DNA from: Bacteroidales bacterium
Lineage (GTDB): Bacteria; Bacteroidota; Bacteroidia; Bacteroidales; UBA932
Assembly: GCA_017428945.1 (NCBI GenBank)
Contig: JAFRPW010000025.1
Location: 35,324 to 99,323, forward strand
Length of the DNA stretch: 64,000 nucleotides
Direction of reading: 5' to 3'
How positions within the stretch are numbered: position 1 is the first letter of the stretch; each line of letters starts with the position of its first letter. Of this stretch, positions 16,904 through 25,680 are shown in pieces. A program made the position numbers and the translations under genes. The notes beneath the pieces were generated by a model. The model did not search any database. It saw only the letters and a program-made list of their open reading frames with translations, and was not told where the DNA came from.

Positions 16904-17987
16904 AAGGTACATAGAGTGTTTTGTTCCTGTGACAACTTGTACGTTACGTTGCCACTACTGCTACATAACCGTTCACCGGAAGTTTGAAGGGCCGCTGCCC
17001 ACATTCAATTATTCCCCTGAACAGGTCAGGCATGCGCTTTCCGTAAAGCGCATGGGAGGCGTTTGTCTAATCAATCTATGTGCTGGAGGAGAAACCCTGC
17101 TCACACCTGATATTGTAGAGTATATACGCGTACTGCTGGAGGAAGGGCACTTTGTAATGGTTGTAACCAACGGAACTGTGACAAAGCGTCTTAATGAGCT
17201 GGCAGCATTGCCTTCAGGACTGCTCAGGCATCTGATATTCAAGTTTTCATATCATTATTTGGAGTTGAAGAAACGCGGCCTGACAGATCAGTTCTTTTCA
17301 AATATCCGAATGATGCGTGACGCAGGTTGTTCTTTTGTCCTGGAAGTAACGCCATCTGATGAATTGATTCCATATATCGATGAAGTGAAGGACCTGGCGA
17401 TACAGAATGTTGGGGCGGTCCCTCATGTTACTATTGCGCGTGATGAACATGACCCTGACAAACTACCTGTACTTACAAAACTGACCGACGAAGAGTACAA
17501 AAAGGTCTGGGGCGCATTCGATTCAGAAATGTTCCGTTATAAAACAACAATATTCGGAGTCAAACGTCGTGAATTCTGTTATGCCGGAGACTGGTCTTTT
17601 TATGTGGATCTGACCACCGGTGAAATGTCCCAGTGTTATCAGTCCTGGTTTAAACAGAATATCTTTGAGAATCCGGAAAAACCTATCAGATTTGTTCCCA
17701 TGGGGAAGCATTGCAAAGAGTATCATTGTTACAACGGGCATGCATTCATAACTCTTGGAGACATTCCTGAATTGGATGCACCAAGTTATCTAAACATCAG
17801 AGACCGTTTATGTCCGGATGGCTCACACTGGGTTAAACCGGAAGTCGCAGAATTGTTCTCTTCCAAATTGAGAGAGTCAAACCGGGAATACACCCGAATA
17901 GAAAAAGGGTGGTTTGAACTGTGCTTTGCCGGCAGACGTTGTGCCGCCCGCTCAAAACACCTGATCAAACACATCATCGGCAAATGA
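16893..17987 (+). CDS. Radical SAM protein of the polysaccharide locus
   Basis: A 364-residue protein with the radical SAM cluster motif CTLRCHYC (Cys at residues 17, 21 and 24) followed by a GGE motif (CAGGETLL) for S-adenosylmethionine binding. Further cysteines in the C-terminal half (EFCYAG, SQCYQ, HCKEYHCYNG) look like ligands of an auxiliary iron-sulfur cluster of SPASM/twitch type. Radical SAM enzymes with such clusters modify peptides or sugars. Its substrate is unknown, and a role in modifying a glycan residue or nucleotide sugar is inferred only from its place between the flippase and the pyruvyltransferase. It overlaps both neighbours (11 nt and ATGA). Confidence 0.78.
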   Translation: MKIKRYIECFVPVTTCTLRCHYCYITVHRKFEGPLPTFNYSPEQVRHALSVKRMGGVCLINLCAGGETLLTPDIVEYIRVLLEEGHFVMVVTNGTVTKRLNELAALPSGLLRHLIFKFSYHYLELKKRGLTDQFFSNIRMMRDAGCSFVLEVTPSDELIPYIDEVKDLAIQNVGAVPHVTIARDEHDPDKLPVLTKLTDEEYKKVWGAFDSEMFRYKTTIFGVKRREFCYAGDWSFYVDLTTGEMSQCYQSWFKQNIFENPEKPIRFVPMGKHCKEYHCYNGHAFITLGDIPELDAPSYLNIRDRLCPDGSHWVKPEVAELFSSKLRESNREYTRIEKGWFELCFAGRRCAARSKHLIKHIIGK

Positions 17988-18946
17988 ATCGCTTCAAAGT
18001 TATCATAGATTCAACACTCGCGCCACTCATCGACCGGGATTATGTCTTCCTGGACCTTCCGTACCATGGCAACGCGGGTGATTCATTCATCTATGCCGGG
18101 GTTATGGATTTTTTGTCTGCTACGGGTCACAAATGCCTTTACAAGTGTTCTGAAAACACATTTGATGGACGGGCTATCGGCCAAGACACGATGATTGTGT
18201 TTAATGGCGGAGGAAATTTTGGCGATATGTGGCCGGACTGTACCGAGTTTCGAAACAGGATTATTTCCAGGTATCCAGACAACAAGTATATCGTTTTCCC
18301 TCAAAGCGTTTACTATAGTGATAGGGCAAACCTTGAAAGAGACATGTCTCTATATTCCAAATGCAAGGATATGACAATATGCGCTCGTGATGATGAGTCT
18401 TTTTCGTTCCTTTCTCAGCATTTTACATGCAATAGGATTCTGAGGGTGCCGGATATGGTGTTTCATATTCCTGATAATATGTTGTTTAATGGTAACAAAT
18501 CTGCTGGAAAGAGTTTGTTTATCAAGCGTAATGATCGTGAGACTGTGAGCAGGCTGTTCTTGGACAATGTTCCTCACGACGCCGAAATTAAGGATTGGCC
18601 AACAATAGATTGCAAGAAGGGATGGCCATATGTCATATGGAGATATTTCCGGAAGTTGGTTGGCCTTTTTGACCGTATGGGACTGAACAAGATGGCGTTG
18701 CACATGTCCGATTTCTATTGGCAGAAAGTGATTATTCCCTATAATATCCGTACAGGATTCAAGCTTATTGGAGCATATGACACGGTATACACAACCAGGC
18801 TCCATGCTGCACTTGCCGGTGTTCTTCTTGGAAAAAACGTAGTTGCTTTTGACAATGTATACGGCAAGCTTTCTTCTTATGTGAATACTTGGATGAAAGA
18901 CAGCCCGTCAATTAGGGTTTTTCAAAATAATCAGGCCGGACTGTGA
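17984..18946 (+). CDS. Polysaccharide pyruvyl transferase family protein
   Basis: A 320-residue protein of the PS_pyruv_trans family. Typical motifs are PYHGNAGDSFIYAG near the N-terminus, FNGGGNFGDMWP, FPQSVYY and the C-terminal TTRLHAALAGVLLGK. Members transfer pyruvate from phosphoenolpyruvate to form a ketal on a sugar, giving a negative charge; some act on other substrates. The ATG at 17984 overlaps the previous stop as ATGA; a longer frame upstream has no supporting homology. In a locus that also adds phosphorylcholine, a pyruvyl group would make the glycan zwitterionic (inference). Confidence 0.82.
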   Translation: MNRFKVIIDSTLAPLIDRDYVFLDLPYHGNAGDSFIYAGVMDFLSATGHKCLYKCSENTFDGRAIGQDTMIVFNGGGNFGDMWPDCTEFRNRIISRYPDNKYIVFPQSVYYSDRANLERDMSLYSKCKDMTICARDDESFSFLSQHFTCNRILRVPDMVFHIPDNMLFNGNKSAGKSLFIKRNDRETVSRLFLDNVPHDAEIKDWPTIDCKKGWPYVIWRYFRKLVGLFDRMGLNKMALHMSDFYWQKVIIPYNIRTGFKLIGAYDTVYTTRLHAALAGVLLGKNVVAFDNVYGKLSSYVNTWMKDSPSIRVFQNNQAGL

Positions 18947-19893
18947 TGAAAAAACTTTCAATCGTCATACCTGTCTATAAAGTCGAGGACTACGTAGGGC
19001 AATGTCTCCAATCGGTCTTTGACGGAGGATGTGACGAGAGCAAGTATGAGGTGATTGTCGTGAATGACGGCACACCGGACAAATCCATGGATGTGGTACG
19101 GAGGGTTTGTGAAGGGCACGGCAACGTCCAGATCATACAACAGGAAAACCATGGGCTCTCTGCTGCGAGAATGACTGGACTCGCACATGCTGAAGGAGAA
19201 TATGTCTGGTTTGTTGACAGCGATGACTGGCTTGAGGCCGGAGCTGTGGATTCTATTATCAGGATATTGCTTCTCCATTCAGGCATTTCAGTTCTTGCAA
19301 TGCCTTTGATATGGATTAGCAAAAGCACTACCAGATACGAAAATGATTTCAAGGATGTAATTGCGCACAAAGGTAAAGACCTCCTTCAGGAAGGGTACCC
19401 ATTGTCGGCAATCCAGCGTTACATTATTCATCGTGATGTTTTCAAAAACAAGAGTGTTTACTTTCCACGCGGACTGATACACGAAGACGAGTATTTCTAC
19501 CGTACCATGCTTTACAATGCCCCGGAAGTCCTGGTGCTTGAATCGTCCTTTTACTACTACCGTCAACGTGAGAAATCCATCATGAGCAGCAGGTCTATCC
19601 GCTCTTGTCATGACGTTGTATCTGTTTACAGACTTTTGGAAGGCTTCCTAAATAGCTCTGTCGACCACCAGGATAAAAAATGGTTCAAGCGCAGTATCGT
19701 ATCATTATTGCTTCACAGCTATAAATACAGCTATAGTATTACCAGCAAAAAAGAAGCAGAAGCTTACCGTAGGAAATATCGTTGGTACGTCCTTCGCCAA
19801 GGATTGTTTTGCTATGGTTTTTCAATTAAGGAAAGATTGTGGATTGTAAGTCTCACCCTCTTTCCCATACTCTTAGATACACATCAAAGATGA
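18943..19893 (+). CDS. Family 2 glycosyltransferase
   Basis: A 316-residue GT-A enzyme. It opens LSIVIPVYKVEDYVGQCLQSV, has the nucleotide-binding VVNDGTPD motif, and carries the metal-binding FVDSDDW (DxDD type) motif near residues 86-93. A later ED pair (LIHEDEYFY) is a candidate catalytic base region. It probably adds one sugar of the repeat unit at the inner membrane; donor and linkage cannot be told. It has two possible adjacent ATG starts (18943 and 18946) and an ATGA overlap with the next gene. Confidence 0.88.
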   Translation: MMKKLSIVIPVYKVEDYVGQCLQSVFDGGCDESKYEVIVVNDGTPDKSMDVVRRVCEGHGNVQIIQQENHGLSAARMTGLAHAEGEYVWFVDSDDWLEAGAVDSIIRILLLHSGISVLAMPLIWISKSTTRYENDFKDVIAHKGKDLLQEGYPLSAIQRYIIHRDVFKNKSVYFPRGLIHEDEYFYRTMLYNAPEVLVLESSFYYYRQREKSIMSSRSIRSCHDVVSVYRLLEGFLNSSVDHQDKKWFKRSIVSLLLHSYKYSYSITSKKEAEAYRRKYRWYVLRQGLFCYGFSIKERLWIVSLTLFPILLDTHQR

Positions 19894-20657
19894 AAATGGT
19901 CCAATTTCTTAAGACTGTCGCCAAGTGGCTGCGGCTTAAGTTTTTACAACTAGAAGTGCTGATTAAGGTTGTTTGGTGGAAATTAAGAGGAGGGACCATG
20001 CCGGAGTATCATTCTATTCCCATTATTATCAATAACTATAACAGGCTGGATTCTTTAAAGCAGTTGATACATTCTCTTGAGAGCCGTGGTTATGCCAATA
20101 TAATTATACTTGATAATGCCTCAACATACCCTCCCTTGCTGGAGTATTATAAAACGATTCCTTACGATGTGGTCCACCTGGGCGGCAACTACGGCTTTAT
20201 GGCCCTATGGAGGACTGCCGTTTACAAAAGATTCAAGAGTTCGTTTTACGTTTATACTGACCCGGACATCGTTCTGGACAAGCAGTGCCCGGACGATTTT
20301 ATGGAATTCCTTCTTTCTTCACTTAAACGGCATCCATCTTGTCTAAAGATAGGATTGGGAATCAGGATCGATGACTTGCCGGACTGTTATAAGGATAAAA
20401 GCCATGTTGTTTCCTGGGAAACCCAGTACTGGCAGAATAGGGTGGACGATTACCTTTTCATAGCCAGAGTAGACACTACTTTTGCTTTATACCGTCCTTA
20501 TTGCAAGGGCGGTTCAAGCCCTCATCTCACATATCGGACAGACTTCCCCTATGTCATACGACACCTTCCCTGGTACAATGATTCGAATAATCTTTCAGAT
20601 GAAGAGCGCTATTATATTGCGCACTCAAAGACTGCAACTCATTGGACCAGTCGGTAG
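19890..20657 (+). CDS. Family 2-like glycosyltransferase
   Basis: A 255-residue protein, starting at the ATG at 19890 that overlaps the previous stop (ATGA). The first 40 residues are basic and amphipathic, followed by a GT-A fold (SIPIIINNYNRLDSLKQLIHSL, NIIILDNASTYPP) with a metal-binding YTDPDIV motif. The C-terminal half is aromatic-rich. It is shorter and more divergent than the other GT2 enzymes here. Role: addition of one sugar to the repeat unit (inference). Confidence 0.75.
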   Translation: MKMVQFLKTVAKWLRLKFLQLEVLIKVVWWKLRGGTMPEYHSIPIIINNYNRLDSLKQLIHSLESRGYANIIILDNASTYPPLLEYYKTIPYDVVHLGGNYGFMALWRTAVYKRFKSSFYVYTDPDIVLDKQCPDDFMEFLLSSLKRHPSCLKIGLGIRIDDLPDCYKDKSHVVSWETQYWQNRVDDYLFIARVDTTFALYRPYCKGGSSPHLTYRTDFPYVIRHLPWYNDSNNLSDEERYYIAHSKTATHWTSR

Positions 20658-20665
20658 AATATAGA

Positions 20666-21610
20666 ATGCCTTTTATCTCTTTCGTCCTTCCTGCCTGGAA
20701 AAGCCTCCACCTCAGGGAGGCCGTTGCAAGTATCATTGCACAAACGTGTTCTGATTGGGAACTGGTGGTGGTGGATGACTGTTCTCCCGAGCCCCTGGAT
20801 GTAATAATAAACTCCTTTGAAGACTCCAGAATCAGGTATTATAGGAATTCTGAGAATCTGGGCGGCAAGAATCTTGTCAAGCAATGGAACCACTCAATTT
20901 CATATGCAAAAGGTGAGTTTATAGTTCTTGCAGCTGATGATGATGTATATCGGCCTTCTTTTTGTGAACAAGTGACGCGACTGTCCGGAAAGTATCCCCA
21001 AGTGGACGTCATACATTCTTCCGTAGAACAGATTGACGAAGACGGCAACCATTTATGGGACGACAGTATTCTGCCCGAGTTTACCAACAAGTATGAGTAT
21101 CTTAACTGGTGGCTCACTGGGCGTTCTTTTACTTGTATAGGTAATTTTGCATTCAGGCGCACGGCGCTTAAAGAACTTGGTGGTTTTATTGACTTCCCCT
21201 GTGCATTTGGGTCTGATATTGCCACACCAATCTCTCTCTCCAGGAATGGCGTTGCCAACACCCCTGAAATGCTTTTCTGTTTCAGACAGTCCCGAAACCA
21301 CCTTTCCGCTGACTCGTCCCGCTTTAAAGAAAAACTGGAGGCCGTTTCTCTTCTTTATGAGTTTCTGCTTTCCCTCCACTACGAAGTTCCTGATAGTCCA
21401 CAGGACAGATTATTTTATTCAATAGTGAATAAGGATTATCTTCACAAGAAATGCATATATGATTATTACAACCTTGTAATCAAACACCTTCCCCAAGAGC
21501 GGCTGTTCTCCTATATTAGGCTTTGCCGCCTGGCTTCATATAAGGATAAGTTCATTATGGTTCTGCGCTGGATAAAGAACAGGTTTGAGCAAACATTGTT
21601 ATACGCATGA
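20666..21610 (+). CDS. Family 2 glycosyltransferase
   Basis: A 314-residue GT-A enzyme beginning PFISFVLPAWKSLHLREAVASI, with VVVDDCSPEP and a metal-binding LAADDDVYRP motif. The start is placed at the ATG at 20666; an upstream TTG at 20642 overlapping the previous gene is possible but gives no extra domain. It ends in a basic region likely to contact the membrane. It overlaps the licD-like gene by 4 nt (ATGA). Acceptor and donor are unknown. Confidence 0.85.
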   Translation: MPFISFVLPAWKSLHLREAVASIIAQTCSDWELVVVDDCSPEPLDVIINSFEDSRIRYYRNSENLGGKNLVKQWNHSISYAKGEFIVLAADDDVYRPSFCEQVTRLSGKYPQVDVIHSSVEQIDEDGNHLWDDSILPEFTNKYEYLNWWLTGRSFTCIGNFAFRRTALKELGGFIDFPCAFGSDIATPISLSRNGVANTPEMLFCFRQSRNHLSADSSRFKEKLEAVSLLYEFLLSLHYEVPDSPQDRLFYSIVNKDYLHKKCIYDYYNLVIKHLPQERLFSYIRLCRLASYKDKFIMVLRWIKNRFEQTLLYA

Positions 21611-22392
21611 AACAACTCACGCCGCCGGAAATAAAGGAATCTTTACTGTCAATACTGAATTCTGTCACACTTTTTTGTCAGAAGAACAATATTCAGTATT
21701 ATCTGGCATGGGGTACACTAATAGGCGCAGTTAGACACAAGGGTTTTATTCCGTGGGACGACGACATAGATATCTGGATGCCTCGTTCAGATTATAATCG
21801 TTTCATCGAGCTGTATGACAATCAAATCTTCCACTTCCGGTCTATGCAGACCGAAGAAGACTTTCCGTTGTGTTTTGGAAAAGTTTGTGATGAACGGTTC
21901 AGCGCCATAGACGAGTACGACAAAGACTTTGGTTTGTATGTTGACATATTCCCGTTGGACGGGTTACCAACAGATTTGACCGATGCCAAAAAGCATATCA
22001 ATAGAATCCGCCGGCAAGAAGTGCTTTGGAGCAGCCAGGTATTAACACGAAGGATGCCCATATCTATCAAGCTGCCCGCAAAAAAGATTCTGAAAATTAT
22101 TGGAGCCAGGCTGATTCATCCTTTTGTATCTGTTAAGAAAATACGTGAAAAACTTACTCTCTTATGCGAGAAATACAAATGGGAAGATTCAGTTAACATC
22201 ATAGATTATTCCGTAAATTGTGTTTTCAATAAGGGCATGTTCGTTCCGTCAGATGAAAGAGTATTTGAAGGATATACTTATTTTGTACCTGGAGATTACG
22301 ATTCAATCCTTCGGATGTACTACGGAAACTATATGGAAATCCCTCCCGAGAGCGAGCGCATTAATCACGGGATAAAAGCTTATCTTAAATGA
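21607..22392 (+). CDS. licD: LicD-family phosphorylcholine transferase
   Basis: A 261-residue protein of the LicD family, nucleotidyltransferase-fold enzymes that move phosphorylcholine (or another phospho group) from CDP-choline to a glycan. The signature WGTLIGAVRHKGFIPWDDDIDIWM is present, with the metal-binding acidic cluster at D51-D53 and D55. A second block, DIFPLDGLP, is also typical. It is followed with ATGA overlaps by a LicC-like cytidylyltransferase gene, then a LicA-like kinase gene and a choline-type transporter gene. That context makes phosphorylcholine the likely group transferred. The acceptor sugar is unknown. Confidence 0.88.
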   Translation: MKQLTPPEIKESLLSILNSVTLFCQKNNIQYYLAWGTLIGAVRHKGFIPWDDDIDIWMPRSDYNRFIELYDNQIFHFRSMQTEEDFPLCFGKVCDERFSAIDEYDKDFGLYVDIFPLDGLPTDLTDAKKHINRIRRQEVLWSSQVLTRRMPISIKLPAKKILKIIGARLIHPFVSVKKIREKLTLLCEKYKWEDSVNIIDYSVNCVFNKGMFVPSDERVFEGYTYFVPGDYDSILRMYYGNYMEIPPESERINHGIKAYLK

Positions 22393-23252
22393 ACGCAATT
22401 ATCTTGGCGGCGGGGATTGCCTCTCGTTTCGTTCCTCTTTCTTATGAGAAGCCAAAGGGGCTTTTTGAAGTAAGGGGAGAAAGGCTGATAGAACGGCAAA
22501 TCAGACAACTTTTACAAGCCGGTGTTTCAGATATTACACTGGTTCTTGGCTATAAAGCGGAATTGTTTCAATATCTGAGAGAGAAATATGGTGTCAAAAC
22601 CGTTTTAAACGAGGACTATCGTCGTTATAATAATATTTCTTCCCTAGTAAAGGTTATTGATTGTTTAGACAATACTTTCATTTGTTGTTCTGATCATTAT
22701 TTTAACAGAAATGTGTTTCTGGAACAGCCCGGACACAGTTATTATGCTGCATTATTCGCAAATGGTGAGACTAATGAGTACTGTTTGACCACAAACGAGA
22801 ATGATCAGATTGTTGAGGTCGGGGTTGGAGGTGCGAATTGCTGGTATATGGCGGGGCACGCCTTTTTTTCACACGATTTTTCTGTAGTATTCAAGCGCTT
22901 CCTTGAACATGACTATAAGAATGAGTCTATGAGGCACTTCTATTGGGAGGATGTATTTGTTCGTCATCTGAAATATTTGCCCATGAGTATCATGCGATGC
23001 TGTGATGATGACATCAGAGAATTTGACACATTCGATGAACTGCGTTGTTTTGACTCGTCATATTTAATGGATAGCCAGTCTTCAATTATAAAAGACATTT
23101 GCATGCAAATGGGATGCAATGAATGGGAGCTGACGGGATTTCAAGTCATTCCAGAAATAAAAGAGTCCTTTATGTTCTGCAAATCCGGAATGAAGTATGG
23201 CTTCAACATAAAAACAAGGGTTATTCACGATATGTCAACCGAAGCCCGATGA
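22389..23252 (+). CDS. licC: LicC-like phosphocholine cytidylyltransferase
   Basis: A 287-residue protein with an N-terminal nucleotidyltransferase domain: AIILAAGIASRF (nucleotide-binding loop), EKPKGLFEVRGERLIERQI and a metal-binding aspartate in CCSDHYF near residue 98. This arrangement is that of LicC and other sugar-1-phosphate nucleotidyltransferases. LicC makes CDP-choline from CTP and phosphocholine. The C-terminal 60 residues extend past the core and have no recognised motif. The gene overlaps licD by 4 nt and precedes the kinase gene by 3 nt. The choline specificity is inferred from neighbours; another alcohol phosphate such as phosphoethanolamine is possible. Confidence 0.82.
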   Translation: MNAIILAAGIASRFVPLSYEKPKGLFEVRGERLIERQIRQLLQAGVSDITLVLGYKAELFQYLREKYGVKTVLNEDYRRYNNISSLVKVIDCLDNTFICCSDHYFNRNVFLEQPGHSYYAALFANGETNEYCLTTNENDQIVEVGVGGANCWYMAGHAFFSHDFSVVFKRFLEHDYKNESMRHFYWEDVFVRHLKYLPMSIMRCCDDDIREFDTFDELRCFDSSYLMDSQSSIIKDICMQMGCNEWELTGFQVIPEIKESFMFCKSGMKYGFNIKTRVIHDMSTEAR

Positions 23253-23255
23253 GGT

Positions 23256-24146
23256 ATGGAGACTAGTGATAATATAATTGTATTGAGAGGTCTGCTGTCC
23301 GAGTTGTTACCTGAGAAAGATGCGCTGTCTGCAGAGATTGCCCCGATAGGAGGAATGAGCAATTGTAATTACCTCATAAGCTTTCCTGATTCCAGTTTTG
23401 TTCTTCGCGTTCCGGGAAAAGGCAGTGAAGGAATGATTTTTCGGGATAACGAGAGGTATAACTCCATTATCGCATACCAACTGGGCTTGTGCCCGGAGGT
23501 TCGTTTATTGGATCCCGATACAGGTATAAAGATTACAGATTATATCAAAGATTCTGAGTCTTTGTCCGCGGATACAATTCAGGACTCTGAGAATCGTGGC
23601 AAAGTGGCCAGTGTTCTTCGTCATCTTCATTACTCATCAAAGCAACTTAAGAACGAATTCAATATATTTGGAGAGATTGACCATTATCAAAGCCTGTTGG
23701 ATAAAACACATGCCGTTATGTATCCCGGGTGGGAAGGTTTCAAGTCAAAAGTAATGGATATAAAGACTCGCCTGGACAGAATAGGAGTATCTATAGTACC
23801 CTGCCACAATGACCCCGTCCCTGAGAATTTCTTAAAAAACCATAACGGAAGTGTATTCCTTATCGATTGGGAGTACAGTGGAATGAACGATCCAGTTGCC
23901 GATATAGCCGCATTGTTTTTAGAAAGCAATTTTTCCTCTGATAACCGCTACTTGTTTCTTACGGAATACTATTCAGAAGATAGTATTCCTTTATGGATAA
24001 ATGAAAAGATTCTTTCTTATCAGATTCTTTGGGACTGTTTATGGGCACAATGGACTGTAATTAAAGAATCAAATGGATATGATTTCGGCCGTTACGGCAG
24101 AGACAGGTTTGAACGCGCTGTTTATAATTTAACGCAGTTGTCTTAA
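23256..24146 (+). CDS. licA: LicA-like choline kinase
   Basis: A 296-residue kinase of the aminoglycoside/choline kinase fold. A glycine-rich N-lobe motif (IGGMSNCNYLI) precedes the catalytic loop CHNDPVPENFL (H184, D186, N191) and the metal-binding IDWEYSGMNDPVADIA. The catalytic loop and the W-E-Y-S/A-G pattern are shared with LicA and choline/ethanolamine kinases. It would phosphorylate imported choline, giving phosphocholine for the LicC-like enzyme. The gene lies 3 nt after licC and 16 nt before the BCCT transporter gene. Ethanolamine as substrate cannot be excluded. Confidence 0.84.
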   Translation: METSDNIIVLRGLLSELLPEKDALSAEIAPIGGMSNCNYLISFPDSSFVLRVPGKGSEGMIFRDNERYNSIIAYQLGLCPEVRLLDPDTGIKITDYIKDSESLSADTIQDSENRGKVASVLRHLHYSSKQLKNEFNIFGEIDHYQSLLDKTHAVMYPGWEGFKSKVMDIKTRLDRIGVSIVPCHNDPVPENFLKNHNGSVFLIDWEYSGMNDPVADIAALFLESNFSSDNRYLFLTEYYSEDSIPLWINEKILSYQILWDCLWAQWTVIKESNGYDFGRYGRDRFERAVYNLTQLS

Positions 24147-24162
24147 CACGTTATATCCAGCC

Positions 24163-25680
24163 ATGACAAATCGGTTAACACATCGTATTGATTGGGTAAA
24201 AACAATTATCCCATTTGTAGGAGTATTAGCTCTCTTTTTTGTATTCCTTTTATTTCCCTACAGCTCACAAACTGCTCTTGAACGAATCAGGCATTATATC
24301 GGTGACGACTGCGGATTGTATTTTGCCGTTTTAGGACTATGCGTATTTCTATTGTCAGTTTGGACGGCGTTTTCAAAATATGGGAAGATCCGTTTGGGAA
24401 ATACGGACAAACCACAGTACAACAGCTTTATTTGGGGTGCCATGATTTTTACATCAGCACTTGCTGCTGATATTGTTTTTTATTCGCTATGCGAGTGGTC
24501 TTTGTATGCTTCCAACGAATACGTGGAGACATTAGGAGAGGCGGAATTATGGATACCAACTATGCCACTGTTCCACTGGGGACCCATCGCGTGGTGCTTC
24601 CATATCGTGCTGGCTATATGCTTTGGTTTTATGATGCATGTCCGGCAGAGGAATAGACAGTGCTTTTCAGAAGCTTGTCGGCCTTTACTCGGGACATATC
24701 TTGACAGAGGGTGGGGACGCTTAATAGATATCGTTTCATTTATAGCAATGCTGGCCGGAATAGCAACTACCTTTTCTCTGGCCACCCCACTATTATCCTC
24801 CTCTATCTGCAGATTGTTCGGGATTGACAGTAATATATATTTGACAGTTTCAATCCTAATAGTAGTCGCAGTTATATATACAAGTGCAGTGTTGTTTGGG
24901 ATGAAAGGTATTTCCAGATTAGCAAAGTGGTGTACATATTCTTTTGCTGCACTGTTGTTGTATGTTCTGTTACTGGGAGGAGAGACCCGTTTTATTCTTG
25001 AGACCGGCTTTCAGAGTATTGGGAATCTGATTCAGCATTTCTTTGGGCTTGCCACCTATATGGACCCCCTTCGCGAGAATTCGTTTCCTCAAAACTGGAC
25101 TCTGTTTTATTGGGCATATTGGATAGCCTGGACAATTGGGACGCCTTTTTTCATCGCGTTAATCAGTAAAGGGAGAACAATCAAAGAAACCATACTGGGC
25201 GGTTACGGATGGGCTCTCGCCGGCACTTTCTCATCTTTTATCATTCTTGGTAATTATGGTGTTGCCCAGCAATTAAAACATGGGGTCGATATAATAGGCT
25301 TTATTGATCAAGGAGGGTCGTATTCCGATGCAATACTTCAAATAATCCAGACTCTTCCAGCCCCACAGCTTGTCCTCATTGTTCTGGTTATAACGATGGT
25401 CTTGTTTTATTCTACGTCGTTTGACACTTTGTCTTTAATCGCTTCATCATATTCCTACAAATCCCTGTCGGCCAGCGAGGTTCCGGATAAAAGGATAAGA
25501 GTGCTCTGGGCTTTAGTCTTTATTCTTCTTCCCATTGGTCTTTTGTTTTCTGACAGTTCAATGTATGGGTTACAATCTGTCAGCATAATTGCAGCTTTCC
25601 CGGTAGGTATTATTATTATACTAATCATCATTTCTTTTTTCAAGGATGCCCGTCTCTACCTTAATGAAAAGAAGATTTAA
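24163..25680 (+). CDS. BCCT-family choline/betaine-type transporter
   Basis: A 505-residue membrane protein with about 12 helices. The family signature is clear: NWTLFYWAYWIAWTIGTPFF followed by IALISKGRTIKE. BCCT carriers take up choline, betaine or carnitine with Na+ or H+. It is the fourth member of the licD-licC-licA set, placed where Haemophilus uses the unrelated carrier LicB, so choline supply for phosphorylcholine synthesis is the best reading (inference). At 505 residues it lacks the long regulatory C-terminal tail of osmoregulatory BCCT proteins such as BetP, consistent with a nutritional role. Its 3' end overlaps the next gene. Confidence 0.88.
   Translation: MTNRLTHRIDWVKTIIPFVGVLALFFVFLLFPYSSQTALERIRHYIGDDCGLYFAVLGLCVFLLSVWTAFSKYGKIRLGNTDKPQYNSFIWGAMIFTSALAADIVFYSLCEWSLYASNEYVETLGEAELWIPTMPLFHWGPIAWCFHIVLAICFGFMMHVRQRNRQCFSEACRPLLGTYLDRGWGRLIDIVSFIAMLAGIATTFSLATPLLSSSICRLFGIDSNIYLTVSILIVVAVIYTSAVLFGMKGISRLAKWCTYSFAALLLYVLLLGGETRFILETGFQSIGNLIQHFFGLATYMDPLRENSFPQNWTLFYWAYWIAWTIGTPFFIALISKGRTIKETILGGYGWALAGTFSSFIILGNYGVAQQLKHGVDIIGFIDQGGSYSDAILQIIQTLPAPQLVLIVLVITMVLFYSTSFDTLSLIASSYSYKSLSASEVPDKRIRVLWALVFILLPIGLLFSDSSMYGLQSVSIIAAFPVGIIIILIIISFFKDARLYLNEKKI

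Noticed and set aside
22389-23252. Annotation as a sugar-1-phosphate nucleotidyltransferase for the repeat unit
   Set aside because: Possible by fold, but its ATGA link to licD and its adjacency to a choline-type kinase and BCCT carrier favour CTP:phosphocholine cytidylyltransferase.
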